A stretch of DNA of 64,000 bases from Diphasiastrum complanatum (GCA_029204225.1 CM055108.1:18635779-18699778); one strand, 5' to 3'; shown: positions 21,880 through 32,209, counted from the first letter of the stretch. The notes: generated by a model from the sequence alone, not told the origin. A program made the numbers and translations.

Positions 21880-22660
21880 AGGTAATCAGTATCTTCTCGA
21901 TGAAGCCCATTTTTTGCTAATCCTCTATCATGGTGATATACCGGGACGACATGAAGGCTGCCCTATAGTAAGGCCGGACCATCATTTCATGGTCTTCTTC
22001 AGACCGGAGGGCCACATTGGGATTGATCCTTATTGGATCCAAGCCACGATTCCAAAAACATTTTTGATGCATCAGAAAGGCCATAGATCTGCAATACTCG
22101 ACGCTTTCTCGTATGCACAGATCAGCGCTAGTTTTATACTTGTGCCCAAAATCTAATAATTGTAATCTCAGGTTGTCCAAGGAGATATTTCTTGATATTC
22201 TTGGAATCACCGACCAGTTTACCACTTCGACCCATGGTTGCTCTGCAGACCAAAGATTTCTTTGGTTGAGCGGCATATAAAAGGATCAATTCTCTTCCAC
22301 AAATATTTTTGCAACCGCATGCTATCTCTCAGGATTTTGTTTCGCCACTCAAGCTGTGGTTGTAGTGCAGCTATGATCTTGGACCTGGTGGAGTACTGGC
22401 TTTGACCAATTTCTTCTTGGCCGCCCCTCCTGTCACGTGGGTACTTTCTTTCGAACCTTTTGGATTCTTTGGTATCTGCCATATTACCCCTTGGCCTGGT
22501 AGGTGAGGCTGCCCTACGTTGCTGTGGTGGCCTTGCCAAGTAGTCATCTAGGGCTTTAGTGCCCGTATCACTTTCTTTGGCCTGCTCGCTTGTGGATGGC
22601 TCGATCAGGAGAGAGAGAGACACATGAACGATAGGTTTAGGAGGAGGCGGATTTAACAAA
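21880..22660 (-). pseudogene. Unidentified element-like coding block 1
   Basis: Minus-strand frames at 21917-22276 and 22219-22659. The first has WSVIPRISRNISLDNLRLQL and KTSADLCIRESVEYCRSMAF; the second is charged (KRFERKYPRDRRGGQEEIGQ). They overlap in different phases. With the blocks to the right they look like one long broken protein of an unclassified mobile element or pararetrovirus-like relic. I find no catalytic motif and assign no function. The base composition is noticeably richer in GC than the surroundings. Confidence 0.35.
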
Positions 22661-23430
22661 TTGTACGTCGCACCGGGGGAACTGAGCTGTTGTAGGAACT
22701 CATTCCATCAGGCTTTGTACGTATTAGCTGGACCTTTAGATGGGCCCAATAATTTGCTAGGAGGTGGTGGAGAGGGGGAGGGTGAAAGAACATCATAAGT
22801 AGGAACAAATGTTTTAGAAAAATTAAATCAAGAATAAGAATGGGGATTAAAAATAGGAGGTGGAGGGGAAAAAGCTCTGAAAGCAGTTTGGGTTCTCTGG
22901 CCACCCGATCCCAAACTACCATCTATTGGCTGGGTTGGCCCATCCTTATTATCAACTCTGTTATCTCCATCATCGTCCCGTGGTTTCTTTACCGAAGTAC
23001 TCGCTTGGGCCTTGCACGTCATGTCCCATAATTGGTTTACCTTGTCCAAGACTTGCTGCAGGGCCTTAGTCATTTCTTCTAGCTGTTTCTATGACTCAAG
23101 AATGATCTTTCCCTGTTGGCCACAACATTTTCAAAATTCTTTTTTTCGGCTTCTCATTCTTGAATTAGCTGCACGTACTTCTCCATTCGGATGGCTGTAC
23201 CTTGTGGGACCTGAAACTGAATATCCTCGGGCTTAACCGGAGGGGCATCAACTGTCATTGCACCCGACGATCCATCTCGCACTTGGTCAATTTGGGTCAT
23301 CTGGTGCTTCAGTTGTTGCTGGATCTCTTCCAATTTTATCTTCTTCCTGGCCATCATGGATCTTATTTCTTCCGCCGCTTTTTCCTTTTCTTTGGCCAAC
23401 TTTTGCTGATGTGCGATCTCTTGGCTCTAG
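22653..23430 (-). pseudogene. Unidentified element-like coding block 2 (coiled coil)
   Basis: Minus-strand frames at 23154-23399 (KEKEKAAEEIRSMMARKKIK, then LEEIQQQLKHQMTQID, a clear coiled-coil pattern) and 22828-23073 (ALQQVLDKVNQLWDMTCKAQ, then an acidic and Pro-rich tail PPPPIFNP). Such an order, coiled coil then disordered tail, is common in Gag-like proteins, but no zinc knuckle or protease is visible. It continues block 1 leftward and block 3 rightward in shifted frames. Confidence 0.35.
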
Positions 23431-23545
23431 TACCGGATCTTATTTTTGAGCACTTGGTGACGTGTTGGCTTACCAACCAATGCATATGGTATCTTGTTTC
23501 AGATAGGCTGATCATTGAACGTTTAGCTGCTTCAGAGTTGGTGAG

Positions 23546-24470
23546 CTATGGGTACTGATTAGGGGTATGAGTTGGTGAAGTTAGCCCAAAGAATAGACAT
23601 TGTGGAGAGAATGAGAGTGGGAGTGGAGGGAGTGGAGAGATAACGTTAGGTAAAATGGTGGTGGTGGTGGTGGTTAGTGGAGGAGTTAGACTTCCTCCTG
23701 ACTGATCCGTTTTTTCTGCTTCATCATCACTAATTTTCATCAGGCTTGCAACATAAAAGTACAATGACATGTCCGTGAGAATGTGAATTGTTGCTAGATC
23801 TTGTTGAGATGCTAGGGATGTCGGCTGTTTTGGTACCAACTGAAGGATACTGGTATTGTGTCATTTTGGTGCTTGCCCTTGTGGCGAAGACTGTTGTGCT
23901 CTAGATCACTTGGACTTCTTGGACTTAATGGGGATGTCCCAAGCTTTGTCCGCAACATGCAGTAGTCCTTGAAGGTGGGGCCCATTTTGCACCTACATGT
24001 GTATGAGATCCATCATTAGGTACCCAATCGGCTGTTTGTTCTTGAGACAGTCATGAAGGCAGTTCAACGCAAACTGTGCCCAATCATAAAGATTTTGGGC
24101 ATGCGATTGTGAATCTGCCATCATGTGAAATAATGACATAGGGACCCGCAGGACCTTTGTTCTTGAACTTTGTGTGTACTTGGTCAAGTACGCACACGCA
24201 GCTGCTAGTTTTTGATCATTAATGGCCTCGAGGTGGTACCCATTTTTATTCTTCCATTTTTCCACTCATGGATCAATATATTTATGCTGTTTTCTCAATC
24301 TTTTGGAGCGTCTTGGTAACAACATTTGGGCCTTGAGGGAATCCGAATGTATGCAAGTCTGCCATCGCAAAAGATATATTGTAGACATAGTTTCTGGTGG
24401 GAGGAACTATGAATTGGCAAGACTTTGCAGTGAGATTGTAGTTGGCGTACACCATATGTAGCAAGTATGG
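23546..24470 (-). pseudogene. Unidentified element-like coding block 3
   Basis: Minus-strand frames at 24282-24464 (HMVYANYNLTAKSCQFIVPP, then VYNISFAMADLHTFGFPQGP), 23993-24265 (INDQKLAAACAYLTKYTQ, LYDWAQFALNCLHDCLKNKQ) and 23546-23839 (a Thr/Pro-rich part). They follow each other in consistent order and look like an N-terminal domain of the same broken protein as blocks 1 and 2. The family is not recognised. An AT-free, helix-rich character and the repeated Pro/Ser leader before it suggest a Gag-like protein. Confidence 0.35.
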
Positions 24471-24507
24471 ACTCTGATACCCAGCCAGGACAGGAACTTG
24501 GAACTCA

Positions 24508-24632
24508 GGCGTCGATTGAGAAGGTGACTGGAGGCGTTGGTTGAGAAGGTGACTGGAGGCATTGGTTGAGAAGGTGACTGGAGGTGTCGGTTGAGAAAGT
24601 GACTGGAGGCGTCGGTTGAGAAGGTGACTAGC
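24508..24632. repeat. 25-bp tandem repeat
   Basis: The unit TTGAGAAGGTGACTGGAGGC plus a (G/A)TTGG-like end starts at 24516, 24541, 24566, 24591 and 24616. It is exactly 25 bases long and nearly identical between copies. On the minus strand it lies in the Pro/Ser-rich leader of the unidentified coding blocks and shifts the frame at every unit. Confidence 0.93.
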
Positions 24633-24764
24633 AGAACTCGGTCAAAATGGAACTAAGAAGGCGTGCAAAGCGGAGGTGTGTGAAAGTGGTGTGTTTGTAA
24701 GAAAAGAGATTTATGTGAGGTGGGAATGGTAGAGTAGAAAGGGTGAAGTAGAATGGCTCAAAGA

Positions 24765-25376
24765 TGTTGAATTCACACGTGTGGGATGCCCTACACATGT
24801 ACTTTTGATCTCCTAAGCCCAATAATACCATAAAGATCATACTAGCATTGATTGACAATAGGAAAGCTGATCATACAAGAAATATTATTGTGTTACAAGC
24901 AAGATCTGTCAACAAAACATGAAACTAAGCACAATAAATGCCTCAACTCGGCTAGAGAGAGAATATGAAAGTACAAAACTCGAGTAGAGAGAGAGGGCAC
25001 TCAGAGCTTGTCTCCAAATTTGCATTACACACAAATTTCATCATTTTCTCAATGAGAGTACATCACATATATATAGATCCATGGACTCTCCTCCTACTTT
25101 GAGTTGAATTGGAGTTATGAATCCACCTCTCAAGCTATCTAGACTTATTCAAGCCACCTCAATATGTCTAATTGTGCCACCTAGTCTTTTCATGCATTAA
25201 ATGTGGCATGCAAAGTACAAATGGCAATTCCTATGGTAGCTCGAGTTTCTACTGCTACCTACCTTGAATATTTTATTCTAAGATGGGTCTTTACTAAGCC
25301 AAAAGAGCTTAATTCATCTTTGGCATTTTAGGACCCCTACTCACAACATTAGATAGATTTTTCCAATATTTTGACA
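24765..25376 (-). repeat. 3' LTR of element C
   Basis: 612 bases from TGTTGAATTCACACGTG to ...CCAATATTTTGACA. It holds the CACACGTGTG palindrome at 24774-24783, a GAGAGAGAG patch, and an ATATATATAG TATA-like stretch near 25071. Confidence 0.95.
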
Positions 25377-25394
25377 CTCCTCCTAAAAATGTAT

Positions 25395-25634
25395 CTAATG
25401 TGGATCAAGCATCGATCTTGAGATAAGACCAAGATTAGATCTATGCTTTGAGAAGGCACTTTTGCAAAGTGGCTTTGTGAGAAGATCAGCAATACATGAA
25501 GATGTGTCGACATGTTCCAAGTTGATTTCACCTCCAATGAACTTTTCCCTTACAAAATGGTGTGCCACTTCTATATGCTTGCTTCTTGCATGAAAAATAG
25601 GATTGTTTGCAAGAGCTTGGGCCGATGTCATCAC
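25395..25634 (-). pseudogene. Element C RNase H C-terminus
   Basis: A 79-codon frame with ALANNPIFHARSKHIEVAHH, FVREKFIGGEINLEHV and CIADLLTKPL, the normal end of a copia polyprotein. It overlaps the main ORF in another phase. A single small indel near 25620 separates it from the main frame. Confidence 0.88.
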
Positions 25635-27150
25635 ATTTGATCAAGGGAAGATCATCCTCTTTGATGCACTTTAGCTCCATGATTAACCTCTTGATCCAAA
25701 GCACCTCTTTAGTTGTTGTAGTGAGTGCTTTGTACTTGGCCTCACAAGAAGATAGAGATATGGTATCTTGCTTCTTTGAAAGCCAAGACACAAGATTGCC
25801 TCCAATAAAGATAGTATATGCATTAATGGACTTTCGATCAATCTTATCACTTGCAAAAGCGGAATCCAAATAGCCAACAATGGTTAGATCTTCATTCTTG
25901 TACAATAAACCATAATCTTGAGTAGAAGATACATATCTTAGAACTCTCTTGGCCATCTTCCAATGTTGGATCTTAGGATCTTGCATAAATTGACTCAATT
26001 TGTGCACACAATAGCTCAAATCGGGTCTAGTGATAGTAAGCCAAATTAAAGAGCCTATAAGACTCCTATAAAGTGTGATGTCCTCGAAGGATCTTTCATT
26101 ACCTTTAATAGGATCTTTTACATGTTGCTCCATGGGAGTATCTATGCCTTTACAATTTTGCATATTAAATTTTCTCAACATAGAAAAGACAGATCCAGAT
26201 TGACAAATAAAAGCATACTCTTCATGAAAATCAATCTCAAGGCCTAAAATGTAATAAATCTCTCCTAGACCTTGCATTTTAAATTCTCTTCCTAATGCAT
26301 CTTTATTTTCTTGAACTAGCATCAAACAACTTCCACTAAGAATAATGTCATCTACATAGAATAGAAGAATGACAATATTACTACCATCAAACTTTAAGTA
26401 CATAGAAGGATCATAGTCACTAAGCACAAATCCTAATGAAAGTGGAAAGTTGTTGAGTCTTAAATACCATGATCTAGGTGCTTGCTTCAAGCAATAAATA
26501 CTTCTAAATAGCAAACACACCTTAGATTTATCCTTGATAAATCCTTGAGGTTGTTCCATGTATATCTCCGCCTCAAGAAAGCCATTCAAAAAAGCGTTGA
26601 AGACATCAAGTTGATACAATTTCCACTTAAAAGATAGGGCAAGAGAGATAATGATTCTTGTTGTCACCATCTTTGCTACAGGAGCAAAGGTTTCTTCATA
26701 GTCAAGGCCATATATTTGTGCAAAGCCTTTAGCACATATTCTTGTCTTGTACTTGTTGATGGAGCCATCATGATTGTACTTGATCTTGAACACCCACTTG
26801 CATCCAATAATATGCATGTTAGGTGGATCAATAAGATTGTTCTTGCTTGAAGAGGGTTGGTGTTGATTCTTACTTCTTGTCTTGTGCTTGTCTTTGGTAA
26901 AGAGAGCTTTACCATCAATGTTGAGAGACAATCTTTCCATTTTCAAGTGTTTATACTCTTGTCTTGATTCTTCATAAATGAGCACACTTTGGAGTGCTTC
27001 CAAACTTGGTAGCTCCTCCTTAATGGCATAACTCTGAACAAGGTTGTCATATTCCTCCTTTAACCCATTAAGTATGACTTGAACAAGTTCATTTTGGTTG
27101 ATGGAGTCTCCTATGCATGACAATTCTCTATGGAGGTCTTTAACTCTCAT
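25528..27150 (-). CDS. Element C Gag-reverse transcriptase fusion ORF
   Basis: A 540-codon open frame. Residues 1-100 are Gag (MRVKDLHRELSCIGDSINQN, LPSLEALQSVLIYEESRQEY). After a short basic linker (KDKHKTRSKNQHQPSSSKNN, about residues 86-105) it passes in frame into the reverse-transcriptase domain (IIGCKWVFKIKYNHDGSINK, ETFAPVAKMVTTRIIISLAL, catalytic box LLFYVDDIILSG) and then RNase H (SWLSKKQDTISLSSCEAKYK). Zinc knuckle, protease, pre-integrase and integrase are missing. The deletion joint left one frame. Integrase would have to come from a related element. The ATG at 27150 is inside Gag; upstream Gag continues in the same region but has stops. Confidence 0.9.
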   Translation of the reverse strand: MRVKDLHRELSCIGDSINQNELVQVILNGLKEEYDNLVQSYAIKEELPSLEALQSVLIYEESRQEYKHLKMERLSLNIDGKALFTKDKHKTRSKNQHQPSSSKNNLIDPPNMHIIGCKWVFKIKYNHDGSINKYKTRICAKGFAQIYGLDYEETFAPVAKMVTTRIIISLALSFKWKLYQLDVFNAFLNGFLEAEIYMEQPQGFIKDKSKVCLLFRSIYCLKQAPRSWYLRLNNFPLSLGFVLSDYDPSMYLKFDGSNIVILLFYVDDIILSGSCLMLVQENKDALGREFKMQGLGEIYYILGLEIDFHEEYAFICQSGSVFSMLRKFNMQNCKGIDTPMEQHVKDPIKGNERSFEDITLYRSLIGSLIWLTITRPDLSYCVHKLSQFMQDPKIQHWKMAKRVLRYVSSTQDYGLLYKNEDLTIVGYLDSAFASDKIDRKSINAYTIFIGGNLVSWLSKKQDTISLSSCEAKYKALTTTTKEVLWIKRLIMELKCIKEDDLPLIKCDDIGPSSCKQSYFSCKKQAYRSGTPFCKGKVHWR

Positions 27151-27600
27151 TACATAAGCTCAAGCACATTCATCACTTCTCTTTACACTTTGAAAAATTT
27201 GGTTTCTTAGTGTTAGAAGTCTAGAAGTATTCTTTGCCTCATAGATGGACTTGAGAGTATCCCAAGCATCTTTGGCATTAGTACAAGCACCAATTTCTCT
27301 TAAGATGTCATTTGAGACATTCATCTTAATATAATGCAGATCTATCCTAGCTCTCTTTTTGTATTTTGGAATTTCTTGAGGAATTTGTGGTTATTCTTCA
27401 ATTCCAAGTACAATATCCATCACATCTTGTAGCATTAAGAAAGATTCCATCCTAACCTTCCAAATTGAGTAATTGGAGGTTGACAATCTTTCACTTGCTT
27501 CTAATAGAAAGACACCCATTGAAGTCATAAAGAATGATGGAAATAAAAAAAGATGGATGAAAAAATTGCTTATCTTCTCACTATAGGAACCAATCAAGGG
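27151..27600 (-). pseudogene. Element C Gag N-terminus
   Basis: The upstream part of Gag in two pieces. 27391-27597 holds LLEASERLSTSNYSIWKVRM and ESFLMLQDVMDIVLGIEE, then a stop. The next codons (IPKYKKRARIDLHYIKMNVS, AWDTLKSIYEAKNTSRLL) run to a second stop just before 27150. These two stops separate the normal Gag start from the long fusion ORF. Both look like single changes. Confidence 0.85.
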
Positions 27601-28267
27601 TACAAAACCAAATCCTATGTAAAATAAGCCAAAAACCTATGAGATATATCTCACTAGCTTGACAATCTCTCTAAAACAAGATTTGAATCATCAAAAAAGA
27701 TGAAGTATGGCAAAAGTTATGGTTCTCTGAATTTCACACGTGTGAAATACTCCAAAAATGTCAAATTGACTCAAATACAATCTATTTGTATGAAACAATT
27801 TACCTAGAACCTATAAATTTTGTCTAAATCACATATAGATGAGATTGGTCAACTTCTGGATGATTTTTGTGGTCATTCAAGCAATAAATGACATGTACTC
27901 ACGATTTTCCACAGGTCTAGGCGCCCTACCTACAACTCTTCAAAAGCTTATAACTTTTGATTGGCTTATCCAACTGTCATGATTCAAATTGCATCAAATT
28001 CTACACATTTCTAGCTTTCTAGTGGGCTAATTTGCATGAAATTTGGATGAGGTGAGAGAGAACCACCAAACTGAAAATGGCCGGATTTCACACATGCCAG
28101 CACCTGAAATTCCGTACAATACCTGATCTGGACCATTCAAAGTGGTTTGAAGCTCTAAGTCACCAAAAAATTGCAAACTAGCTAGAAAGTAGAATCTAGA
28201 CAATTCCTAGCTTGAAATCTGATCAAATCTGCAAACTTTTTTATTAGATTTGCTTGTAAATCTTAGG
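27601..28267 (-). other. Leader region of element C
   Basis: Untranslated leader between the primer-binding site and Gag. It has a further palindrome CACACGTGTG at 27735-27744. I see no conserved open frame. Confidence 0.6.
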
Positions 28268-28282
28268 TAGGCTCTGATACCA
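28268..28282 (-). other. Primer-binding site of element C
   Basis: The minus strand reads TGGTATCAGAGCC directly after the 5' LTR, matching the 3' end of initiator tRNA-Met. Confidence 0.88.
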
Positions 28283-28896
28283 TGTTGAATTCACATGTGT
28301 GGGATGCCCTACACATGTACTTTTGATCTCCTAAGCCCAATAATACCATAAAGATCAGACTAGCATTGATTGACAATAGGAAAGCTGATCATACAAGAAA
28401 TATTATTGTGTTACAAGCAAGATCTGTCAACAAAACATGAAACTAAGCACAATAAATGCCTCAACTCAGCTTGAGAGAGAATATGAATGTACAAACTCGA
28501 GTAGAGAGAGAGGGCACAAAGAGCTTGTCTCCAAATTTGCATTACACACACAAAAATTATCATTTTCTCAATGAGAGTACATCACATATATATAGATCCA
28601 TGGACTCTCTTTCTACTTTGAGTTGAATTGGAGTTATGAATCCACCTCTCAAGCTATCTAGACTTATTCAAGCCACCTCAATATGTCTAATTGTGCCACC
28701 TAATCTTTTCATGCATTAAATGTGGCATGCAAAGTACAAATGACAATTCCTATGGTAGCTCGAGTTTCTACTTCTACCTACCTTGAATATTTTATTCTAA
28801 AATGGGTCTTTACTAAGCCAAAAGAGCTTAATTCATCTTTGGCATTTTTAGGACCCCTACTCACAACATTAGATAGATTTTTCCAATATTTTGACA
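28283..28896 (-). repeat. 5' LTR of element C
   Basis: 614 bases, collinear with 24765-25376. The palindrome of the other copy is CACATGTGTG here, one transition away, so the CACGTG core is lost in this copy. Confidence 0.95.
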
Positions 28897-29215
28897 AAAG
28901 AGACAGGATGTGTAGATGGCGGTGGAGTATTGGAAGGTTGAAAAAATAGAAATGATGGATGAATGTGGAAATAGATTGTTGGAGGTGGTGAAGGAAGTGG
29001 AAAAACCAAGAGTTCATGAGAATGGTGATGATGATGGTCTCAATAATGCAACGAGAGCGTGAGTTGTGCTCGCGCGACACTACCCCTCAGGTGTGCGAGA
29101 AGTTTCACAAAAATGGTTTGAATGTCGATGATGTTAGGGTTGGAAGTGTTGGTGATGGCGCTCTGTGTGGTGTTCAAACAAGCATGGCTGAAACTCAATG
29201 GATGTAATTGTGAAA
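28897..29215 (-). pseudogene. Continuation of the coding block split by element C
   Basis: Past the AAAGA duplication the minus strand continues a Pro/Ser-rich frame (LPSPPPTIYFHIHPSF, then NTPPPSTHPVSLSHSTSPF across the joint). It therefore joins the leader of the unidentified blocks to the left of element C. No domain is visible. Confidence 0.4.
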
Positions 29216-29989
29216 AATTGCCTACATTGGCAAATCTAGCCATGTAGAATATTGTACATTTTGTCAATATTGTTTGTTGGTTACTTGAATGGCCAAAGTG
29301 CCACTTGTACATTCACACCTAAAGTAGGTTACCACGAGTCAAGAGGAGTGGTTGTGTCCATTTGGTAGTGATTCCTACTTTGTAGGATCTAGACCATGAT
29401 TTATGATGAGATTTGTACCTACCATGCACCTACCAAGCATGACTCTTGGATCTAGGCTAGGGTTTTCACATTAGGGCAAGAAAGTTGAGTCTACTTCCTA
29501 AACTTTTTTAGGATCAAAATCCGTACTGTTCACACGTGTGGGCATCTCTGAACCAGCATTTAAAACCCCATATTCATTGGATCACTGTATTTTCATCTGG
29601 TGTCAGTTTGATGTAATTTTTGGTGTAAATCCTAGCATAAGCTACCAAAATTACTTGCCATTAATTAGTTTTGAATTTGTTTCATGAAAACAATTAATCT
29701 AGGCTGATTTCAGACCTTCTTAAAGTGGAAACCAGGTCTTAAAAGTACATCAAAGTGAATGAGAGAGATAGAGTCAGTATTTGTCCAAAAATAGCCAAGA
29801 TTGGCAAGATTTGCTTGAGAGTAGTTTTCACTTCATCTTATCTTCATTCCAGCTTTGTGAAGGAGCGATAGAACTATGATTACAAGTCCATCTGTTGGAT
29901 TAGAATTCAACATTTGAGTGAAACACTGCAAGTTAGAAACCTTTTTGAGTTTCATGTTCAAACAAATCTATATCTTGTGTGTAGAATCT
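29216..29989 (+). other. Upstream region of copia fragment E
   Basis: Non-coding. It contains a CACACGTGTG palindrome (29531-29540) and resembles the LTR style of neighbouring copia elements. I see no second copy and no TGGTATCAGAGC primer site, so calling it an LTR is only a guess. Confidence 0.35.
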
Positions 29990-29999
29990 TACTAGTAAG

Positions 30000-30260
30000 A
30001 TGGGATCTGCTGGAGCATACCTTCTAGAAGCTAGTGACAGATTAAATTCTACTAATTATGCTATTTGGAAAGTGAGGATGGAGTCACTCATGGTGCTCCA
30101 AGATCTCTATGAGTTTTCGATTGATGAGGAAGATGAACCTCTAGGTGCACAAGAGTTAGGTAAATACAAAAGAAGATCTAGGCTTGCACTTCACTGTGTG
30201 AAGATGTATGTAAGCAATGACTTATTGAGAGAAGTATCAGCTTGTACCCGTGCTAAAGCC
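30000..30260 (+). pseudogene. Copia fragment E, Gag N-terminus
   Basis: The plus-strand frame opens MGSAGAYLLEASDRLNSTNY, then AIWKVRMESLMVLQDLYEF and KRRSRLALHCVKMYVSNDLL, the normal Gag start of this copia group and clearly related to that of element C. After ACTRAKAS the Gag similarity ends abruptly where foreign sequence begins near 30255. The rest of this frame, to 30317, is read out of phase. Confidence 0.85.
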
Positions 30261-31164
30261 TCTACGTCGGCATTGGGCCACTTACGGTTGCAGCATCATG
30301 TCCGATGGCTGGACTGATGTCAGGAGGATGAATGCTATTTCTCTACAGGATGGTGATGAGAAAGCTAATTTCTCATTCAAAGGCAAGAAGAAGACCAATG
30401 GCAAGAAGAAGCCCTTCAAGGAGACCAAGGAGGAGGATGAGGCTTCAAGCTCAAAGGGCAAGATCAAAGACAAGTCCAAGTACAAATGTTTTTTCTGTGG
30501 AAAGTATTTTGCATCAGAATGTCTCAAGAAGAAGAAGGCACAAGAGAGCAAACAAAGCAACATTGCACATCAGGAGGAGGAGGAGGATGAAGAGTCATCC
30601 TTGATGGTTTCCAACAAACCACCATCATCCAAGAACAACACCAATGATTCTTGGTGGATTGATAGTGGGGCTAGTTCCCACATGACATATCAAAAGGACA
30701 TATTTTCCACTTTACTTTATTACAATCATTTACATAGATCAATCTATACTGCAAGTAGTCAAGAATGTAAGATAAGTGGAATAGGGACAATTCCCTTGTA
30801 TGTTGGATCATCCAAAAGGATGAATCTTGATAATGTTCTTTATGTTCCTAAGTTAGCCAAGAATTTGCTTAGTGTTGGCCAGTTAATGGATAATGGCCTT
30901 GATGTACAATTTGAGCATGGAGTTTGTTCCATCCTTAGAAATAATGAATGTATAGCCAAAGGCTTTAAGCAAGGTAGATTGTTTAAGCTTGATGCTAATG
31001 TTGCAGTGGAGAGTGTTAACTTGGCAAAGGCGGAGTTATCAAAGGTGGAACTGTGGCACAAAAGGTTGGGCCACCCCAACTACAAAGCCATGGAATCTAT
31101 GGTTGCAAAGGAGCGTGACAGTTGGACTCCCCAAGCATTTGTCAAAGTGTGGGAAGAGATGTGA
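30250..31164 (+). pseudogene. Fragment E Gag/protease ORF with a captured hAT-like segment
   Basis: A 304-codon frame. Its first 30 residues (RRHWATYGCSIMSDGWTDVRR) match the DUF659 region of plant hAT transposases, not Gag. Then come a Lys/Glu-rich Gag spacer, a damaged zinc knuckle (CFFCGKYFASEC, in which the Gly-His part is deleted), the protease site WWIDSGASSHM, the pre-integrase leader LLSVGQLMDNGLDVQFEHG, and LWHKRLGHPNYKAMESM, before the frame shifts. Loss of the zinc-binding His would impair RNA packaging. Confidence 0.8.
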
Positions 31165-32008
31165 AGCATGCAGCCTCTCAAAGGCTCACAAACTACCCTT
31201 CTCAAGATCTACATCAAAATCAAGCTCTCCTCTTGAACTCATCCATTCGGATGTTCATAGCTTTTCACATGAATCTAATGGTGGTGCCAAGTACTATGTA
31301 ATCTTCATTGATGACTATTCTAGATTTTGTTGGATGTACCTCTTGTCTAGCAAATCTATGGTGTTTGATTCTTTTGTAAAGTTCAAAAGTTTGGTACAAA
31401 ATCAACTCACTAGTACCAAAATTAAGGTATTAAAGAGTGATAATGGAGGTGAATATATCTCCAATAAGTTGATTGACTTTTGTTGTTCTAATGGCATAAA
31501 GAGGGAGTTGTCATGTCCATACACCCCTCAACAAAATGGAGTGAGTGAGAGAAGAAATAGATCTCTTTGTGAGTGTGATAAGGCCTTAAGGCTAGATGCT
31601 TCTCTATCCACACCATTTTGGGGTGAAGCCATAACTTGTGCTAACTATTTGTGCAATAGATTGCCAAACCAAGCCATTGGAGGAATCACACCATTTGAAG
31701 CTCTATTTGGAGAGAAGCCCAATCTCAAGGATCTCAAAGTTTTTGGATCCACTTGCTATGTACACCAATCCTTGGATAAGAGAAGGAAGGATGATGCAAC
31801 ATCCATCAAAGGCATCTTTGTGGGATATGGTGAGAATAGCCAAGGTTATAGAGTCTTCAATCCCATCACTAGCAAAGTGATAGTGAGTAGGGATGTTATT
31901 TTTCATGAAGGACATGCTTGTGATTTGGATGATAATGCTACTAGTCATCTTGATGCCAAGGATCATGCTAGGATGGTGTTAGCAATTGTGCTAACACAGA
32001 GAAAATAA
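31100..32008 (+). pseudogene. Fragment E integrase
   Basis: The frame continues from the pre-integrase block with CEACSLSKAHKLPFSRST, then the full DDE core: LIHSDVHSFSHESNGGAKYY, KVLKSDNGGEYISNKLIDFC and QQNGVSERRNRSLCECDKA. The tail has VFGSTCYVHQSLDKRR and GIFVGYGENSQGYRVF, VSRDVIFHEG. It stops at 32008 without the linker or reverse transcriptase, so the element was cut off here. The core is free of stops over nearly 300 residues, which suggests fairly recent truncation. Confidence 0.88.
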
Positions 32009-32160
32009 AAAAAGAAATAAATAAAACTCCGTGGCATGTGTTTTGTAAGACCACGTATGAGTATCTGTCAATAAACTTTAGCCATGGCATGTGTTTTGTA
32101 AGTCCATGAGTAGAAGCTTAAATAATAATAAAATAGCTTAATATTAGATTTAGAACTTAG

Positions 32161-32209
32161 ACTTAGGAAACTTAAGATTAGAAATATTTTATCTTAAGTT
32201 TTCCTAAGT
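32161..32209. repeat. Long inverted repeat (stem-loop)
   Basis: Arm ACTTAGGAAACTTAAGAT (32161-32178), loop of 12, then ATCTTAAGTTTTCCTAAGT (32191-32209). The arms pair over 18 positions with one unpaired base. A direct repeat of TGGCATGTGTTTTGTAAG lies just upstream (32033 and 32086). This could be the core of a small inverted-repeat transposon or a structured leader. Confidence 0.85.

Larger units (their letters stand above)
24765..28896 (-). mobile_element. Ty1/copia element C, internally deleted, with intact target duplication
   Basis: A 4132-base minus-strand element: 5' LTR 28283-28896, primer site, Gag, a direct junction into reverse transcriptase and RNase H, 3' LTR 24765-25376. Both flanks are AAAGA (24760-24764 and 28897-28901), a perfect 5-bp target duplication, so no later rearrangement occurred at the borders. 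The LTRs are about 97% identical by eye, making this one of the youngest insertions here. The zinc knuckle, protease and integrase are missing. It split a Pro-rich host reading frame that continues on both sides. Confidence 0.93.
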
